From Pseudomonas izuensis (GTDB taxonomy: Bacteria > Pseudomonadota > Gammaproteobacteria > Pseudomonadales > Pseudomonadaceae), in assembly GCF_009861505.1 (NCBI RefSeq), contig NZ_WTFT01000004.1, forward strand, positions 422,403-486,402: a stretch of DNA of 64,000 bases, read 5' to 3'. Positions 25,267-34,451 of this stretch are shown here, piece after piece; within the stretch, counting starts at the first letter, position 1, and each line of letters starts with the position of its first letter. The notes below the pieces were generated by a model that was given only the letters and a program-made list of their open reading frames with translations, was not told where the DNA came from and did no database searches. The position numbers and the translations under genes are program-made.

Positions 25267-26772
25267 TTACTGGACTTCGCCAGTGCTGCCAAACTTGCTC
25301 ATCAGGAAACCGACAAATTCTTCGACGGTCATTTTCTGGCCGTTGAACTCCACCTGGTTGTTGGCGTAGTGCAATTTGCTGACGATGTTGTTGCCCTCCA
25401 GTTTGGCCAACTGCGAACCGACAGCCATGCTGCTGAACATGTCGGCCGTAGCGCTGGCCTGATCGGCGACCAGTTTGACGTCGGTCTGTCCGTCGATTTG
25501 CGACTGCACGGTGAGCACGTCAATGATCATCGGTTTGGACACTTGCAGATTGAAATCCAGCAACGCAATCAACTGCCGGACCAGTTGATCGGCCGGCAGG
25601 TCGATCGCTTGCGGTTTGGTCAGGTCAAGCACCAGGTTGGCGCGGCTTTCGCCATTGGTGGTGTTGAACGACAGGTTCTCCAACGCGACCTGCGGACCGG
25701 CCGCGAGCAATTGCTCCAGTTGGGTCTTGAGCTGCGCCTCTTCGGCTTCGGTCAGTTGAAGCTCCGGTGCCGGTTGACCCGCCGCAGTCGCCTCGGCAAC
25801 GGCCTGTTCATACGGTTGCAGTCGGGTCTGGTAAATCTGCATCAACGCCATGGCGGAGGGAATGTCGAGGTTCTTCAGGCTCAAGGCCATCTGCGCAGTA
25901 CCGACAGCCTTGCCGTTCAGGGACACTTCCCCAATCTTGTAATCGGCGCGCCCCGATGCGTTGGTGCCTGATTCCGAAGTCTGGTTCTTCATTTCGAAAT
26001 TCTTGAAGCCCAGCACCGACTGTTTCGGGCCAAAGGTGGTCTTGCTGTTGCTCAGCTCGACGGTGTTCTCGCCGGTGTAGTAACCGTAAGTACTTTTGCT
26101 CAGGTTGCTGGCCAGCGTCAGGCCGCTCAACTCGACCTGCACCGGTGTCTGGTCTTCGGCAACGGTAGTCAGTTTCAGACTGTCCATATAACCGTCGGCC
26201 TTGACCTTCTGCGCCTGGGCAGAGGCCGCAACATCAATCTTCAGACCGGAAAATTTCATGCTGGATTTGTCATCCAGCGCCGTTTCCAGCGGCAGCAATT
26301 CCAGCGAGCCTTTGGTGGAGTTGTCGTAGCCGATGTTCACCACGCCTTTAAGCGGCGAAGCCTCCTGGGCGGCGGCGAACCATTTTTCCGTGACCGGCGT
26401 TTTTTCCAGCTCGTAATGACTGGTGACCATGACCGGCAACCACTTCAGCGACACCAGGCGCGAGAACGGCAACGGCCCATGTTCGAGGCGATCGACGAAC
26501 AGCAGCTCGACCGGCGCCTCGCCGAACATTTCACCTTCAGCCTTGAGGCGATAATGCGCGGTGCTGCTGAATACGTGGCGTTCCAGCGACACCAGTTCCA
26601 CCGTCGCCGTGCCTTTATGCCCGACCAGCGCGGCCTGCAATTGCTGGTTGACGTCGGCCAGGGAGGTGTTCAGCACGCTTTCGATTTTGGTGCCGGTGTA
26701 CCACGCCCCGCCGACGCTGATTGCGCCAATGGCGACAACAATGCCCAGAAGCACGCCTGCTGATTTATTCAT
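25267..26772 (-). CDS. DUF945 (YdgA) family protein
   Basis: The 501-residue protein starts at ATG 26772 (MNKSAGVLLG); a TTG 15 bases upstream is less likely. A single N-terminal membrane anchor (about 5-25) is followed by a large periplasmic domain of repeated beta strands and Leu-rich segments typical of YdgA-type DUF945 proteins. Examples are WYTGTKIESVLN near the start and VEFNGQKMTVEEFVGFLM at the end. The function of the family is not established; envelope proteins of this kind are common in gamma-proteobacteria. It is monocistronic, with its own terminator. Confidence 0.85.
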   Translation of the reverse strand: MNKSAGVLLGIVVAIGAISVGGAWYTGTKIESVLNTSLADVNQQLQAALVGHKGTATVELVSLERHVFSSTAHYRLKAEGEMFGEAPVELLFVDRLEHGPLPFSRLVSLKWLPVMVTSHYELEKTPVTEKWFAAAQEASPLKGVVNIGYDNSTKGSLELLPLETALDDKSSMKFSGLKIDVAASAQAQKVKADGYMDSLKLTTVAEDQTPVQVELSGLTLASNLSKSTYGYYTGENTVELSNSKTTFGPKQSVLGFKNFEMKNQTSESGTNASGRADYKIGEVSLNGKAVGTAQMALSLKNLDIPSAMALMQIYQTRLQPYEQAVAEATAAGQPAPELQLTEAEEAQLKTQLEQLLAAGPQVALENLSFNTTNGESRANLVLDLTKPQAIDLPADQLVRQLIALLDFNLQVSKPMIIDVLTVQSQIDGQTDVKLVADQASATADMFSSMAVGSQLAKLEGNNIVSKLHYANNQVEFNGQKMTVEEFVGFLMSKFGSTGEVQ

Positions 26773-26938
26773 GAATGACCCGATCAATGTCCGTTGTTGA
26801 AGGTGTGGTCGTCTTCCCTGAACCCATGACGGGTGGCGGTCACGACTGCGCTTGAAGTGGGGTGCAGATTAGCACCCGGCGCGCGGGGCGGCCCAATGAT
26901 TAAAGGTGAAAGAGTGTCATGGGAGGTGTTCATGAGAT

Positions 26939-27013
26939 CGCCATCGCGAGCAAGCTTTGCTCCCACAGGAGACCTGCATTCCCTTGTGGGAGCAAAGCTT
27001 GCTCGCGATGGCG
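26939..27013. repeat. REP doublet
   Basis: GCCATCGCGAGCAAGCTTTGCTCCCACAG-type arm and its inverse (TGTGGGAGCAAAGCTTGCTC) are separated by a short spacer, in the gap between two minus-strand genes. Confidence 0.9.
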
Positions 27014-27033
27014 TCAGACCAGGCAACATCGAA

Positions 27034-27669
27034 TCAGGAATACTGCACTTCGATCTCATCCAGCTGATGATCAAAGGTTTTCAGCCGTGCGGTCCAGGTG
27101 TACACCAGCACTTCAAAATCCCGGTTGATCACCGCCCCGCCCGTCACTTCCCCACGGGGGTCGCAGAAGTCCAGCTGATACCGTTCGCGGGCCATGGCGG
27201 TGGCAACATCAGCCAGTTCCCGGGCATTGTTGAGCCAGTGCCGGCCGTCGTCCGCCACTTGCCTGTCCAGCTCCAGGCATTGCTTCTTCAGGGTTTCGAG
27301 GCTTTTTTCCAGCGGCGTGCCGGTGAGTTCGCCCATGACCTCCTGGAACGTACGCCCCGGTTGCCAGTAACTGCCCCAGAAATAGCGGTCGAACACCGTC
27401 TCGACACGGCGCAGCGCGACCTTGGTGTCCCAGATCAGCACCAGGGTCTTGCCTTGTTCGAGTTGTCTTTTCTTGATCCGCTGAGTCTGGACCGACGCCC
27501 AGGCCACCACCGCGATGGACATCGCAGCGATCAACGCGACGGCACTGTCGAGAAACACCAGCGCCTTGTCGATCTGGTGGGCCAGCATGATGCCGTAGAA
27601 ATACGTTGCCGTGAGCAGCACCAACGCCACGACGGCACACCAGAAGCCGAGAGCATAAGGGTTTTTCAT
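27034..27669 (-). CDS. Hypothetical membrane protein with two N-terminal helices
   Basis: The start is ATG 27669, with GGGGAAA 8 bases upstream; an in-frame ATG at 27684 is a weaker alternative. The 211-residue protein has two membrane helices (about 5-25 and 33-55). A helical cytoplasmic domain of 150 residues follows, with conserved-looking aromatic and acidic positions (WDTKVALRRVETVFDRYFWG, DRQVADDGRHWLNNARELA). No family is recognised. It is preceded by no operon partner and lies between two unrelated transcription units. Confidence 0.72.
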   Translation of the reverse strand: MKNPYALGFWCAVVALVLLTATYFYGIMLAHQIDKALVFLDSAVALIAAMSIAVVAWASVQTQRIKKRQLEQGKTLVLIWDTKVALRRVETVFDRYFWGSYWQPGRTFQEVMGELTGTPLEKSLETLKKQCLELDRQVADDGRHWLNNARELADVATAMARERYQLDFCDPRGEVTGGAVINRDFEVLVYTWTARLKTFDHQLDEIEVQYS

Positions 27670-27760
27670 TATTGGTTTCCCCATGACCTGCGCAAGCCTG
27701 TGCGAAGCAAGGGCGTTTTTCACGAACGCCCTTTCAACACTTCAAAGCATAGCAACGGCC

Positions 27761-29209
27761 TCAGGGTTTGCCGGAGTTCGACGCTTGCGTTCGTCCGCTT
27801 TCCCAACCGCCACCCAATGCCAGGAACAGATTGATCTGACCAGCGGCCACTTGGGTATTGGCAGCGGCCAGTTGCGCGCGGACATCGGTGTAGGTTCGGG
27901 TGGCTTGCAAGTCGGCGAGGAACGAGGCGCGACCGGCCTGAAAGAAACGGTGAGTCTGGTCGGCCGCCAGTTTCGCCGATTGCTCGGCGTCCGCCAGGGC
28001 GTCACGACGTTGCAGCAAGGCGGAATACTGGGCAAGGCTTGTCTGGGTTTCGCGGATCGCGTTGAGCACCACACCGTCGAACTGCGCCAGGGCACCTTGA
28101 GTGGCTGCTTCGGCTTCGCGGATGCGCGCGCGGGCGCCGTTGGTCGGCACGGTCCAGGTCAGCGAAGGTCCGAAGCCCCAACGGTTGGTGGAGGGCTCAC
28201 CGAGGTTCTCCAGAATACCCACGGTGCCGACCGTCGCACCGATACTGACGTCCGGGTACAACTGAGCCGTGGCGATGCCGATCGTCGCGGTCGAAGCCGC
28301 CAGTCGGCGCTCCGCTTGCCGTACGTCGGGGCGACGCTTGAGCAGTGAAGCGCCATCGCCCACCGGCACCAATTGGGCGATTTTCGGCAGTTCGGCGCAG
28401 CTATCGGTCCCGGCCGGCAATTGATCTACCGGTTTAGCCAACAACATCGACAGGCGGAACAGCCCGGCCTGGCGCTCCGCTTCATAACGCGGCATGTCGG
28501 CGCGCAAGGATTTGAATTGGGTTTGCGAACGGGTGACCTGGGTTTCATCGCCACGCCCGGCGTCGCGCAGACGCTGGATCAATGTGGTGCTCTGGGCTTG
28601 CAGATCCAGGGAATGCTGGGCGATTTCCCGCTCTTCGTTGGCCGCGCACACTTGGGTGTAGGCGCGTACCACCTCGGCCACCACGGTAATGCGTGCAGTG
28701 TCGGCGGCGGCTTGGGTCGCATCGGCACTGGCCTTGGCCGCTTCGATGCCGCGCTGCAGCTTGCCGAACAGATCGAATTGGTACGACGCGCTGATGGCGA
28801 TTTCGCCGATGTTGGCCACCGGCACCTTCTCCGGCAGCAAGAACGCTTCACCGGACTCCTGCAAACGCTGGGCGCCCATCTTCACGCCGCCGCTCCAGCC
28901 ACCCGCCGCCTCGGCCTCGTCGACCTGGGCGCGGGATCGTTGCAGGTTGGCCGCTGCCACGCGCAAATCCGTATTGGACGCCATGGCCTGCTGGATCATC
29001 TGGTCAAGTCGCGGATCCCGATACAGGCGCCACCAATCGGCAGGCACCGGGTCCGAAACCACAGGCTTGCCATCAACCGCCAGTTTGCCCTGCAAGTCTT
29101 CACGGTGGATCGCGGCCTCGTCCGGCAGGTGATAATCCGGTCCGACCACCTGACACGCCGACAGCAGCAAGCCCAAACCGGCAACCATCAAACCCGAGGC
29201 CTTGTTCAT
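27761..29209 (-). CDS. NodT-family outer membrane efflux lipoprotein
   Basis: The 482-residue protein is a TolC-like outer-membrane channel of the NodT/OprM type. It has lipobox LLSAC (Cys 19), and two OEP repeats rich in helices. The pocket sequence LPDEA and the segments WWRLYRDPRLD and RRPDVRQAERRLAA are diagnostic. It is the last gene of the MarR-FUSC-DUF1656-HlyD operon, starting in the 4-base ATGA overlap with HlyD, and should form the outer-membrane exit duct for that pump. Confidence 0.93.
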   Translation of the reverse strand: MNKASGLMVAGLGLLLSACQVVGPDYHLPDEAAIHREDLQGKLAVDGKPVVSDPVPADWWRLYRDPRLDQMIQQAMASNTDLRVAAANLQRSRAQVDEAEAAGGWSGGVKMGAQRLQESGEAFLLPEKVPVANIGEIAISASYQFDLFGKLQRGIEAAKASADATQAAADTARITVVAEVVRAYTQVCAANEEREIAQHSLDLQAQSTTLIQRLRDAGRGDETQVTRSQTQFKSLRADMPRYEAERQAGLFRLSMLLAKPVDQLPAGTDSCAELPKIAQLVPVGDGASLLKRRPDVRQAERRLAASTATIGIATAQLYPDVSIGATVGTVGILENLGEPSTNRWGFGPSLTWTVPTNGARARIREAEAATQGALAQFDGVVLNAIRETQTSLAQYSALLQRRDALADAEQSAKLAADQTHRFFQAGRASFLADLQATRTYTDVRAQLAAANTQVAAGQINLFLALGGGWESGRTQASNSGKP

Positions 29210-30093
29210 TGCGCTGGCTCCCGTTTCTGATCGTCAATGATCGACACGGTGGCCGTACGCCCGGCGATCATGCGGAAGTCCGCCGGTACGTCATCGAAAG
29301 CAATCCTCACCGGAATCCGCTGGGCCAGCCGCACCCAACTGAACGCCGGGTTGACGTTGGGCAACAGGTTGTTGCCGCTGGTGCGATCCCGGTCTTCGAT
29401 ACCGGCGACGATGCTTTCCACGTGGCCACGCAACCGCGCGCGGTCGCCAATCACGCGGATATCGACGCTTTGGCCAACCTGAATGCCATCCAGTTTGGTT
29501 TCTTCGAAATAGCCGTCGATGTGAAAGGAATTGCTGTCGACCACCGACAACACCGGCCGGCCGGCACTGACAAATTCCTGGGTACGCGGCGCGCGGTCGT
29601 TGACGTAGCCGTCCACCGGGCTGCGGATCACCGAGCGGTCGAGGTTGAGCTGAGCACTGTCGACGGCCACCTGGGCTTCCATCAACGCCACTTGGGCGCG
29701 GGCTACCTTGGACTGGCTTTCTTCCAGCTGTTCGCCCGGCACCAGATTGCCCAGGCCCTTGTTGCGCTTGGCTTCGCGCTGGGCCTGGGCGAGGGTTTCC
29801 TCGCGGTCGGCCACCGCCGCTTTCGCCTGACGCAAGGCCAGTTTGAATCGGTCCGGGTCAATGCTGAACAGCACTTGCCCGCGCTTGACCAACTGGTTAT
29901 CGCGCACTTCCACCTGCTGGATCAGCCCGGACACGTCCGGGGCGATTTGCACGATGTCGGCGCGGATGTGCCCGTCGCGGGTCCAGGGGGCGAACATGTA
30001 ATACATCACCATGCGCCAGACCACGACGACCGCGAAGGTCACGATCAACAGGGTCAGGACCACACGGCCAATGGTCAAAAAGGGTTTTTTCAT
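29206..30093 (-). CDS. HlyD/EmrA family periplasmic adaptor (AaeA-like)
   Basis: The 295-residue protein has one N-terminal helix (about 8-28), a lipoyl/biotinyl half-motif pair (ISGLIQQVEVRDNQLVKRG-like region and DRSVIRSPVDGYVNDRAP), and a helical hairpin between them. The short length and motifs resemble AaeA. It overlaps its neighbours by 4 bases on both sides. It should couple the FUSC-family inner-membrane protein to the NodT-type channel. Confidence 0.92.
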   Translation of the reverse strand: MKKPFLTIGRVVLTLLIVTFAVVVVWRMVMYYMFAPWTRDGHIRADIVQIAPDVSGLIQQVEVRDNQLVKRGQVLFSIDPDRFKLALRQAKAAVADREETLAQAQREAKRNKGLGNLVPGEQLEESQSKVARAQVALMEAQVAVDSAQLNLDRSVIRSPVDGYVNDRAPRTQEFVSAGRPVLSVVDSNSFHIDGYFEETKLDGIQVGQSVDIRVIGDRARLRGHVESIVAGIEDRDRTSGNNLLPNVNPAFSWVRLAQRIPVRIAFDDVPADFRMIAGRTATVSIIDDQKREPAQ

Positions 30094-30299
30094 GTCATCA
30101 GGTATCGACTGAGTGAATTCACGGCGCCAAGCAGCAAGGCGTAGAGAGCCACGTTAAACAATGCCCGGTGCCAGACCAGACGGTAAAAGTGCAAGCGCGT
30201 CAGCACCCCGTGCACCAGCAGGTACAACACATACGTAATGCCCATCAGCACCAGCAGCGTGGGCAGGAACACCCCGCCGATATCCAGATCACCGATCAT
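30090..30299 (-). CDS. DUF1656 small membrane protein (AaeX-like)
   Basis: The 69-residue protein has two membrane helices (about 10-28 and 45-64) and a conserved start, IGDLDIGGVFLPTLL, typical of DUF1656. Such proteins are encoded between FUSC and HlyD genes in aae-type efflux operons. Overlaps of 4 bases on each side show tight coupling. Its role in the pump is not known. Confidence 0.92.
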   Translation of the reverse strand: MIGDLDIGGVFLPTLLVLMGITYVLYLLVHGVLTRLHFYRLVWHRALFNVALYALLLGAVNSLSRYLMT

Positions 30300-32368
30300 A
30301 AAGGCGCTCCATCGATGCCATGGGGAAGCGGTTCTTCGAGTTCGACGGAACCGACAAATTCGACACCGGGCAACAACGCCAGGCGCAGGCCGCTCAAGGC
30401 GTGCAGCAGATGCAGACGGGTTTCATCGTCACCCGCACCAGCAAGGGCGCGGCGGGTGCGATCCATGGTCATCAGCAGTGGGCTGGGTGCCGGCAGGCGT
30501 TCGCCGGCCTTCAGGCACGCCTTGAAGTATTCGCCGACCTCCGCCACCACCTGGCGCAACAGAGCCTGCGGTACGCCGTGAACCCGTGGCGTATAGGCGA
30601 GCACGTCCAGCAGATTCAGCGCCACACGCACTTCTCGCAGGGCGATGCCGGTGTCCTGGCCGGTCATGGCCAGGCGCGGTAAATGCTGCATCAAGCGATC
30701 CAGCACCTGCACACCCAGCTGCCGGTGTTCGGCCAGCGTCGCAGGCTCAGTGAGGCTGACAATGTCGCGCCAGCTGAAACGGGTCAGGCGCTTGGCTGCC
30801 AGTTCGGCGCCGAATGGCCGGGCAACCAGGGTCCAGATGAACGCAAACAGCAAACCGATGGGACCGGCCAGGTTGGAGTTGGCGAAACTGAGGAAATCCG
30901 CGTCGTAGGCGCCCTGGATACTGATGAAGGACGAGGTGTTGACGAGGGTCAGCAGCATGCCGAGGTAAAACTGCGGCTTGACCGTCAGGGTGCCGGCGCA
31001 AATGAACGGCACGGCAAACGCCAGCACCAGCATCGGGAAGTCATGCAGGTTGGGCAGCACCAGAAACAGGTAAAGGCTGGCGAACAGCACCGACATCGCC
31101 GTCCAGAAAAAGAACCGGTAAATCTGCGGTGCCGGGTCGTCCATCGAGGCGAAGAAGCTGCACGCAACGGCTGCCAGAATCACCGCACTGCCACCGTTGG
31201 TCCAGCCAAGCAGAATCCACAGCACCGACGCGACAATGATCGCGGTCACAGTGGACGCCGCCGAATAAAGCATCAGGCCACGATCCAGAAACGGCGTCAG
31301 CCGGCCCAGCCGCCAATGGCGATACACCGCGCGCCAGCTCGCCTGGTTTTCGCACTGGATGGCGATTTGCAGACTGCGACAGTCTTGCCACAGATCGATC
31401 CATTCGCCCAGACGATAGAGGGCATTGGAGAAAAGCAGCTGCTTGCGATCCTCCAGCGCCTCGGCACTGGGTTGCAGGGCTTCGAGCTGATCCTTCAACG
31501 CCTGCCATCGATCAATGTCGGCGTCTTTATGCTGCAGCCATTCGGTGGTGGCCCCGAGCAGTGGCGCGAACTTGTCCACAAGCTCTGGGGTGCGCCGTTC
31601 GAGGGCGTAAAGCGCATCGTCGAGGGCATCGATGACGGGCAGCAGGTGAATCATGCGCCCGCGCAGTTCCTTGGTATTACGCACGGTTTGCGGTCGCGAG
31701 CCCTCGTGGGGCAACTGGCCGATCATCAATTCCAGGCTGTTGAAGGTCGCGACCATCGACGCACGCAAGCCACTGACTTCATCCGGTTGCACGTTGCGGC
31801 TGAGAAACCGCTGGCTGTACGTCGACGCATCGGCAAACCATTTGCTCACCGAATCGTTGAACACCGGTGCCAGCCGCCGGGGCCAGAACATCGCGCCGAC
31901 CACCGCCGCGACGGCGATACCGAGGAAGATTTCCTCGGTGCGCGACTCGGCGATGTCCCACACCGCCAGCGGGTTATCCACCACCGGCAAGGCGATCAGC
32001 GGCAAGGTGTAACCGGCGAGCATCAAGGCGTAGTTGTTGGCCGTTCGCAGGTGCAGGGACAGGAACAGCAAGATCCCCGTCCAGAGTGCAATGACCAGCA
32101 CCAGCAAATAAGGGCTCTGGACAAACATCGGCACGAACAACACCGCCGCCGCGGCGCCCAGAAAGGTACCGATCGCACGGTACAACGCCTTGGAACTGGT
32201 GGGGCCGACGAAGGGGTTGGAAACGATATACACCGTGGCCATCGCCCAGTACGGACGCGGCATTTGCATGAGCAGGGCGATATACAGCGCGATCATCGAC
32301 GCCGCGAAGGTTCGCACACCGAAGAACCAGTCCCGCGCCGGGGGCATGCCGGAAAAGAAACCGTTCAA
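30296..32368 (-). CDS. FUSC family inner-membrane transporter (AaeB-like)
   Basis: The 690-residue protein has two blocks of membrane helices (roughly 20-180 and 365-510), each followed by a soluble helical domain, the standard FUSC/AaeB layout. The second block starts near SAASTVTAIIVASVLWILLG. A TTG at 32368 overlaps the MarR stop (TTGA), and an ATG at 32347 is the alternative start. AaeB-type pumps export aromatic carboxylic acids, but the substrate here is unknown. It is the core of a five-gene efflux operon. Confidence 0.9.
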   Translation of the reverse strand: MNGFFSGMPPARDWFFGVRTFAASMIALYIALLMQMPRPYWAMATVYIVSNPFVGPTSSKALYRAIGTFLGAAAAVLFVPMFVQSPYLLVLVIALWTGILLFLSLHLRTANNYALMLAGYTLPLIALPVVDNPLAVWDIAESRTEEIFLGIAVAAVVGAMFWPRRLAPVFNDSVSKWFADASTYSQRFLSRNVQPDEVSGLRASMVATFNSLELMIGQLPHEGSRPQTVRNTKELRGRMIHLLPVIDALDDALYALERRTPELVDKFAPLLGATTEWLQHKDADIDRWQALKDQLEALQPSAEALEDRKQLLFSNALYRLGEWIDLWQDCRSLQIAIQCENQASWRAVYRHWRLGRLTPFLDRGLMLYSAASTVTAIIVASVLWILLGWTNGGSAVILAAVACSFFASMDDPAPQIYRFFFWTAMSVLFASLYLFLVLPNLHDFPMLVLAFAVPFICAGTLTVKPQFYLGMLLTLVNTSSFISIQGAYDADFLSFANSNLAGPIGLLFAFIWTLVARPFGAELAAKRLTRFSWRDIVSLTEPATLAEHRQLGVQVLDRLMQHLPRLAMTGQDTGIALREVRVALNLLDVLAYTPRVHGVPQALLRQVVAEVGEYFKACLKAGERLPAPSPLLMTMDRTRRALAGAGDDETRLHLLHALSGLRLALLPGVEFVGSVELEEPLPHGIDGAPL

Positions 32369-32832
32369 GAGTAGGTCACCGGCAATTGGCCCGCCGACTC
32401 GAAGGCTTTCAACACACGCAACGCAGCCTCCAGGTCACGCTGGTCGATGCCTTCGAGCACTTCATTGCGCAATCGCACCAGTTCCATCTCGACCGTTTGC
32501 ACCAGCATACGACCCGTACCGGTCAGGCTCAGGCATTTGGCGCGGCGGTCCTGGGTGTCTTCCGTGCGGCAGACATGACCGGCATGACACAGCTGGTCCA
32601 GAAGTCGCACCAACGACGGGCTCTCCATCCCGGACGCCTGCGCCACGGCCACCTGCCGGACACCATCGCCCAAACGCCCGATCATCAACAACGGGACGGC
32701 ACAGGCTTCGGATATTCCATAGTTGACCAGCGTCGTCTGGCAGATTTTGCGCCAATGCCGGGCGGCCACCACCATGGAGCTGCTGATGTTCATCTGCAGA
32801 GCGTCGAGATTATTCGGCACGAGGGAAAACAC
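32365..32832 (-). CDS. MarR family transcriptional regulator
   Basis: The protein of about 155 residues has a winged helix with the recognition region GVRQVAVAQASGMESPSLVRLLDQL and wing VCRTEDTQDRRAKCLSLT, the MarR signature DxRAKxLxLT. The furthest start is GTG 32832; an ATG at 32793 would remove the first 13 residues. It is the first gene of the efflux operon and very probably represses it, with an inverted repeat placed just upstream. Confidence 0.92.
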   Translation of the reverse strand: MFSLVPNNLDALQMNISSSMVVAARHWRKICQTTLVNYGISEACAVPLLMIGRLGDGVRQVAVAQASGMESPSLVRLLDQLCHAGHVCRTEDTQDRRAKCLSLTGTGRMLVQTVEMELVRLRNEVLEGIDQRDLEAALRVLKAFESAGQLPVTYS

Positions 32833-32837
32833 ACACT

Positions 32838-32851
32838 GTTAGTTTGCTAAC
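32838..32851. promoter_or_regulatory. Likely MarR operator
   Basis: GTTAG-TTTG-CTAAC is a perfect inverted repeat 6 bases upstream of the regulator's first codon and lies where the promoter of the efflux operon should be. MarR proteins commonly bind such sites to repress their own operon. Confidence 0.55.
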
Positions 32852-33014
32852 TATCAATATGGCACTGGAAGGGATTTACCGTCAAGTTTTGAAACAAATT
32901 GGCAGCCATGAACAAACGCACGCCAAGGGTCGCTATGGTGTTTGAAGGTTTTTCAGCCCTGGGTATCAAACCATGCATAAGTACCCACCGACAGAATTAG
33001 GAATCTGTAGACCT

Positions 33015-33296
33015 TCAGCGTTTCTTGGCCCGCTCGTAGACTTCACTACATTCGCGCTTTCCGACCGCAACCACAGAAACGACCACCCTCTCGTCAATAA
33101 CCTCATAGACCAGACGGTATCCCGAGGACTTCAGCTTGATTTTGTAGCAATCAGGCAGGCCATGTAGTGCGTCGGATTGGATTCGAGGCAGCTCAAGTCG
33201 TTCAGCCAGTTTCTTTTTGAATTGCTCACGCAACGTATGCCCCAGTTTGTCCCACTCCTTGCGTGCGGACGGCAGGAATTCGAGTTTATAGGTCAT
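33015..33296 (-). CDS. RelE/ParE superfamily toxin
   Basis: The 93-residue protein matches RelE-type toxins in length and motifs: LEFLPSARKEWDKLG at the start, LPDCYKIKLKSSGYRLVYEV in the core, and a basic end (YERAKKR). RelE-type toxins cut mRNA on the ribosome. The Lys, Arg and Tyr positions fit that class, but a ParE-type role is not excluded. It overlaps the antitoxin gene by 11 bases, as usual for translationally coupled pairs. Confidence 0.92.
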   Translation of the reverse strand: MTYKLEFLPSARKEWDKLGHTLREQFKKKLAERLELPRIQSDALHGLPDCYKIKLKSSGYRLVYEVIDERVVVSVVAVGKRECSEVYERAKKR

Positions 33297-33531
33297 CCAG
33301 GGTTACCGGGATCGGCGTTTCATGACGACGAGAACGAACGATATCCGCCAACGCAAGATCATCGAGGCGCTCCATCATCGCCTCAAAGACATCCGCCGGG
33401 ACCATGTACCCCATGACCCGATTGTGATTCAGAACCGCGACGGGGCCGCCGTGGGCACCATTTAAAACGGCCGTCGGGTTTTTCTTTAACTCGGAAACAC
33501 TAACAGCCATGTCGGCCAGAACACTTTGCAT
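33286..33531 (-). CDS. Phd/YefM family antitoxin
   Basis: The 81-residue protein has the Phd/YefM DNA-binding half (VSVSELKKNPTAVLNGA, GPVAVLNHNRVMGYMVPAD) and an acidic C-terminal tail for toxin binding. ATG 33531 is the first start; an ATG at 33510 is also possible. It precedes and overlaps the RelE-like toxin gene and has a palindrome just upstream for autoregulation. Confidence 0.92.
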   Translation of the reverse strand: MQSVLADMAVSVSELKKNPTAVLNGAHGGPVAVLNHNRVMGYMVPADVFEAMMERLDDLALADIVRSRRHETPIPVTLDDL

Positions 33532-33537
33532 AATAAA

Positions 33538-33553
33538 GACCTCAAATGAGGTC
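33538..33553. promoter_or_regulatory. Toxin-antitoxin operator palindrome
   Basis: GACCTCA-AA-TGAGGTC is a perfect 7-bp inverted repeat 6 bases upstream of the antitoxin start, the expected place for the operator bound by the Phd-type antitoxin and its toxin complex. Confidence 0.7.
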
Positions 33554-33612
33554 GTAATAGTGGTCTATTTTTACCTCCCCGACAAATTTGAAATTTGCTT
33601 TCTATCGGATTT

Positions 33613-33858
33613 TCACACCCCCCGCCCCTTTCTCAACAGCACATCCAGCTGATCCACCACCTCCGCCCAATCGGCATCATCGAGAATTTCATTGCGCAAC
33701 AGTTCCGCCTGGCACGGGCTCCAGAAAAAGGCGTCCGCCAGATGCAATTCGGGTTTTAGCGGTGAGTGGGTGGCGATGAATTTGTCGATGTTTTCGGCGT
33801 CGTCAGGCAGGCCGAGTTGTTTGAACAGGGATGGGAGGCTGTGGGTTGGGTTTTCCAT
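33613..33858 (-). CDS. DUF2789 family protein
   Basis: The 81-residue protein (LPSLFKQLGLPDD, FIATHSPL, ELHLADAFFWSPCQAEL) matches the small DUF2789 family common in Pseudomonas, of unknown function. It is soluble, helical and acidic. It starts at ATG 33858 after CAGGAGCC. It is separated from the upstream deacylase gene by a terminator and a REP doublet. Confidence 0.85.
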   Translation of the reverse strand: MENPTHSLPSLFKQLGLPDDAENIDKFIATHSPLKPELHLADAFFWSPCQAELLRNEILDDADWAEVVDQLDVLLRKGRGV

Positions 33859-33877
33859 GTCGGGCTCCTGTTAATCA

Positions 33878-33899
33878 ATAAAAAGACCGCTGCGCGGTC
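33878..33899 (-). terminator. Terminator between YbaK-type gene and DUF2789
   Basis: GACCGC-TGC-GCGGTC (33885-33899) is followed on the minus strand by TTTTTATT. It ends minus-strand transcription from the deacylase gene, beyond the REP doublet. Confidence 0.75.
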
Positions 33900-33900
33900 A

Positions 33901-33966
33901 ATCGCGAGCAAGCTTTGCTCCTACAGGTGACGCGTGCCCCTGTAGGAGCAAAGCTTGCTCGCGATG
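33901..33966. repeat. REP doublet
   Basis: ATCGCGAGCAAGCTTTGCTC and the inverted GAGCAAAGCTTGCTCGCGAT arms are separated by a spacer of about 26 bases. Confidence 0.9.
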
Positions 33967-33989
33967 ACGGCAGTGAAGACGCCACAAAT

Positions 33990-34451
33990 CTAATCACTCA
34001 GTTCCCGCACCTCCGCATGGGGCACCATTTTCAGGAAGTCCGGCATGTTCATATGCAGCAGGTTGATGTGGTTGCCGGCTTCCAGATAGATGTCTTTCTG
34101 ACGGGTCAGCAGGGGGTCGATGACCACCTCCAGTCCATAGGCTTCGCCAAGGGCGGGCACCGCGCCACGTTCGCAATCATCAAACAGGTGCGGCAGGTTG
34201 CTTTCCCGGGAGATCTGCCATTGACCACTGCTACGGACTTTGCTCAGGTCCAGGTGACGGCTGGCGGGCAGCACGGCCATCAGGTAGTGCCCGTGGTGGT
34301 CGTCGAGGATGACCGATTTGGCCACCCGTTCGGCGGGAATGCCCGCGACCCGCGCCGTTTCGAGGCTGCTGGCCGAATGGGGATGGGTGACGATGTCATA
34401 GTCGCATTGAGCCTTTTCCAGGCTTCTCTGCACGGTTCTAGCCATACGCAT
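33990..34451 (-). CDS. YbaK/EbsC-type aminoacyl-tRNA deacylase
   Basis: The start is ATG 34451, with GAGGTG 6 bases upstream; an in-frame upstream TTG has no ribosome site. The 153-residue protein shows the YbaK fold: the catalytic-type Lys in ERVAKSVILDD and the segments LMAVLPASRHLDLSKV, GAVPALGEAYGLEVVIDP and LEAGNHINLL. Proteins of this fold hydrolyse mischarged tRNAs in trans. The specific substrate cannot be assigned. It is divergent from nfeD, with a 195-base gap. Confidence 0.88.
   Translation of the reverse strand: MRMARTVQRSLEKAQCDYDIVTHPHSASSLETARVAGIPAERVAKSVILDDHHGHYLMAVLPASRHLDLSKVRSSGQWQISRESNLPHLFDDCERGAVPALGEAYGLEVVIDPLLTRQKDIYLEAGNHINLLHMNMPDFLKMVPHAEVRELSD

Noticed and set aside
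30683..32374. Gln/Arg/His-rich plus-strand frame opposite the FUSC gene
   Set aside because: Composition and position show it is a shadow of the membrane protein gene; no start context.
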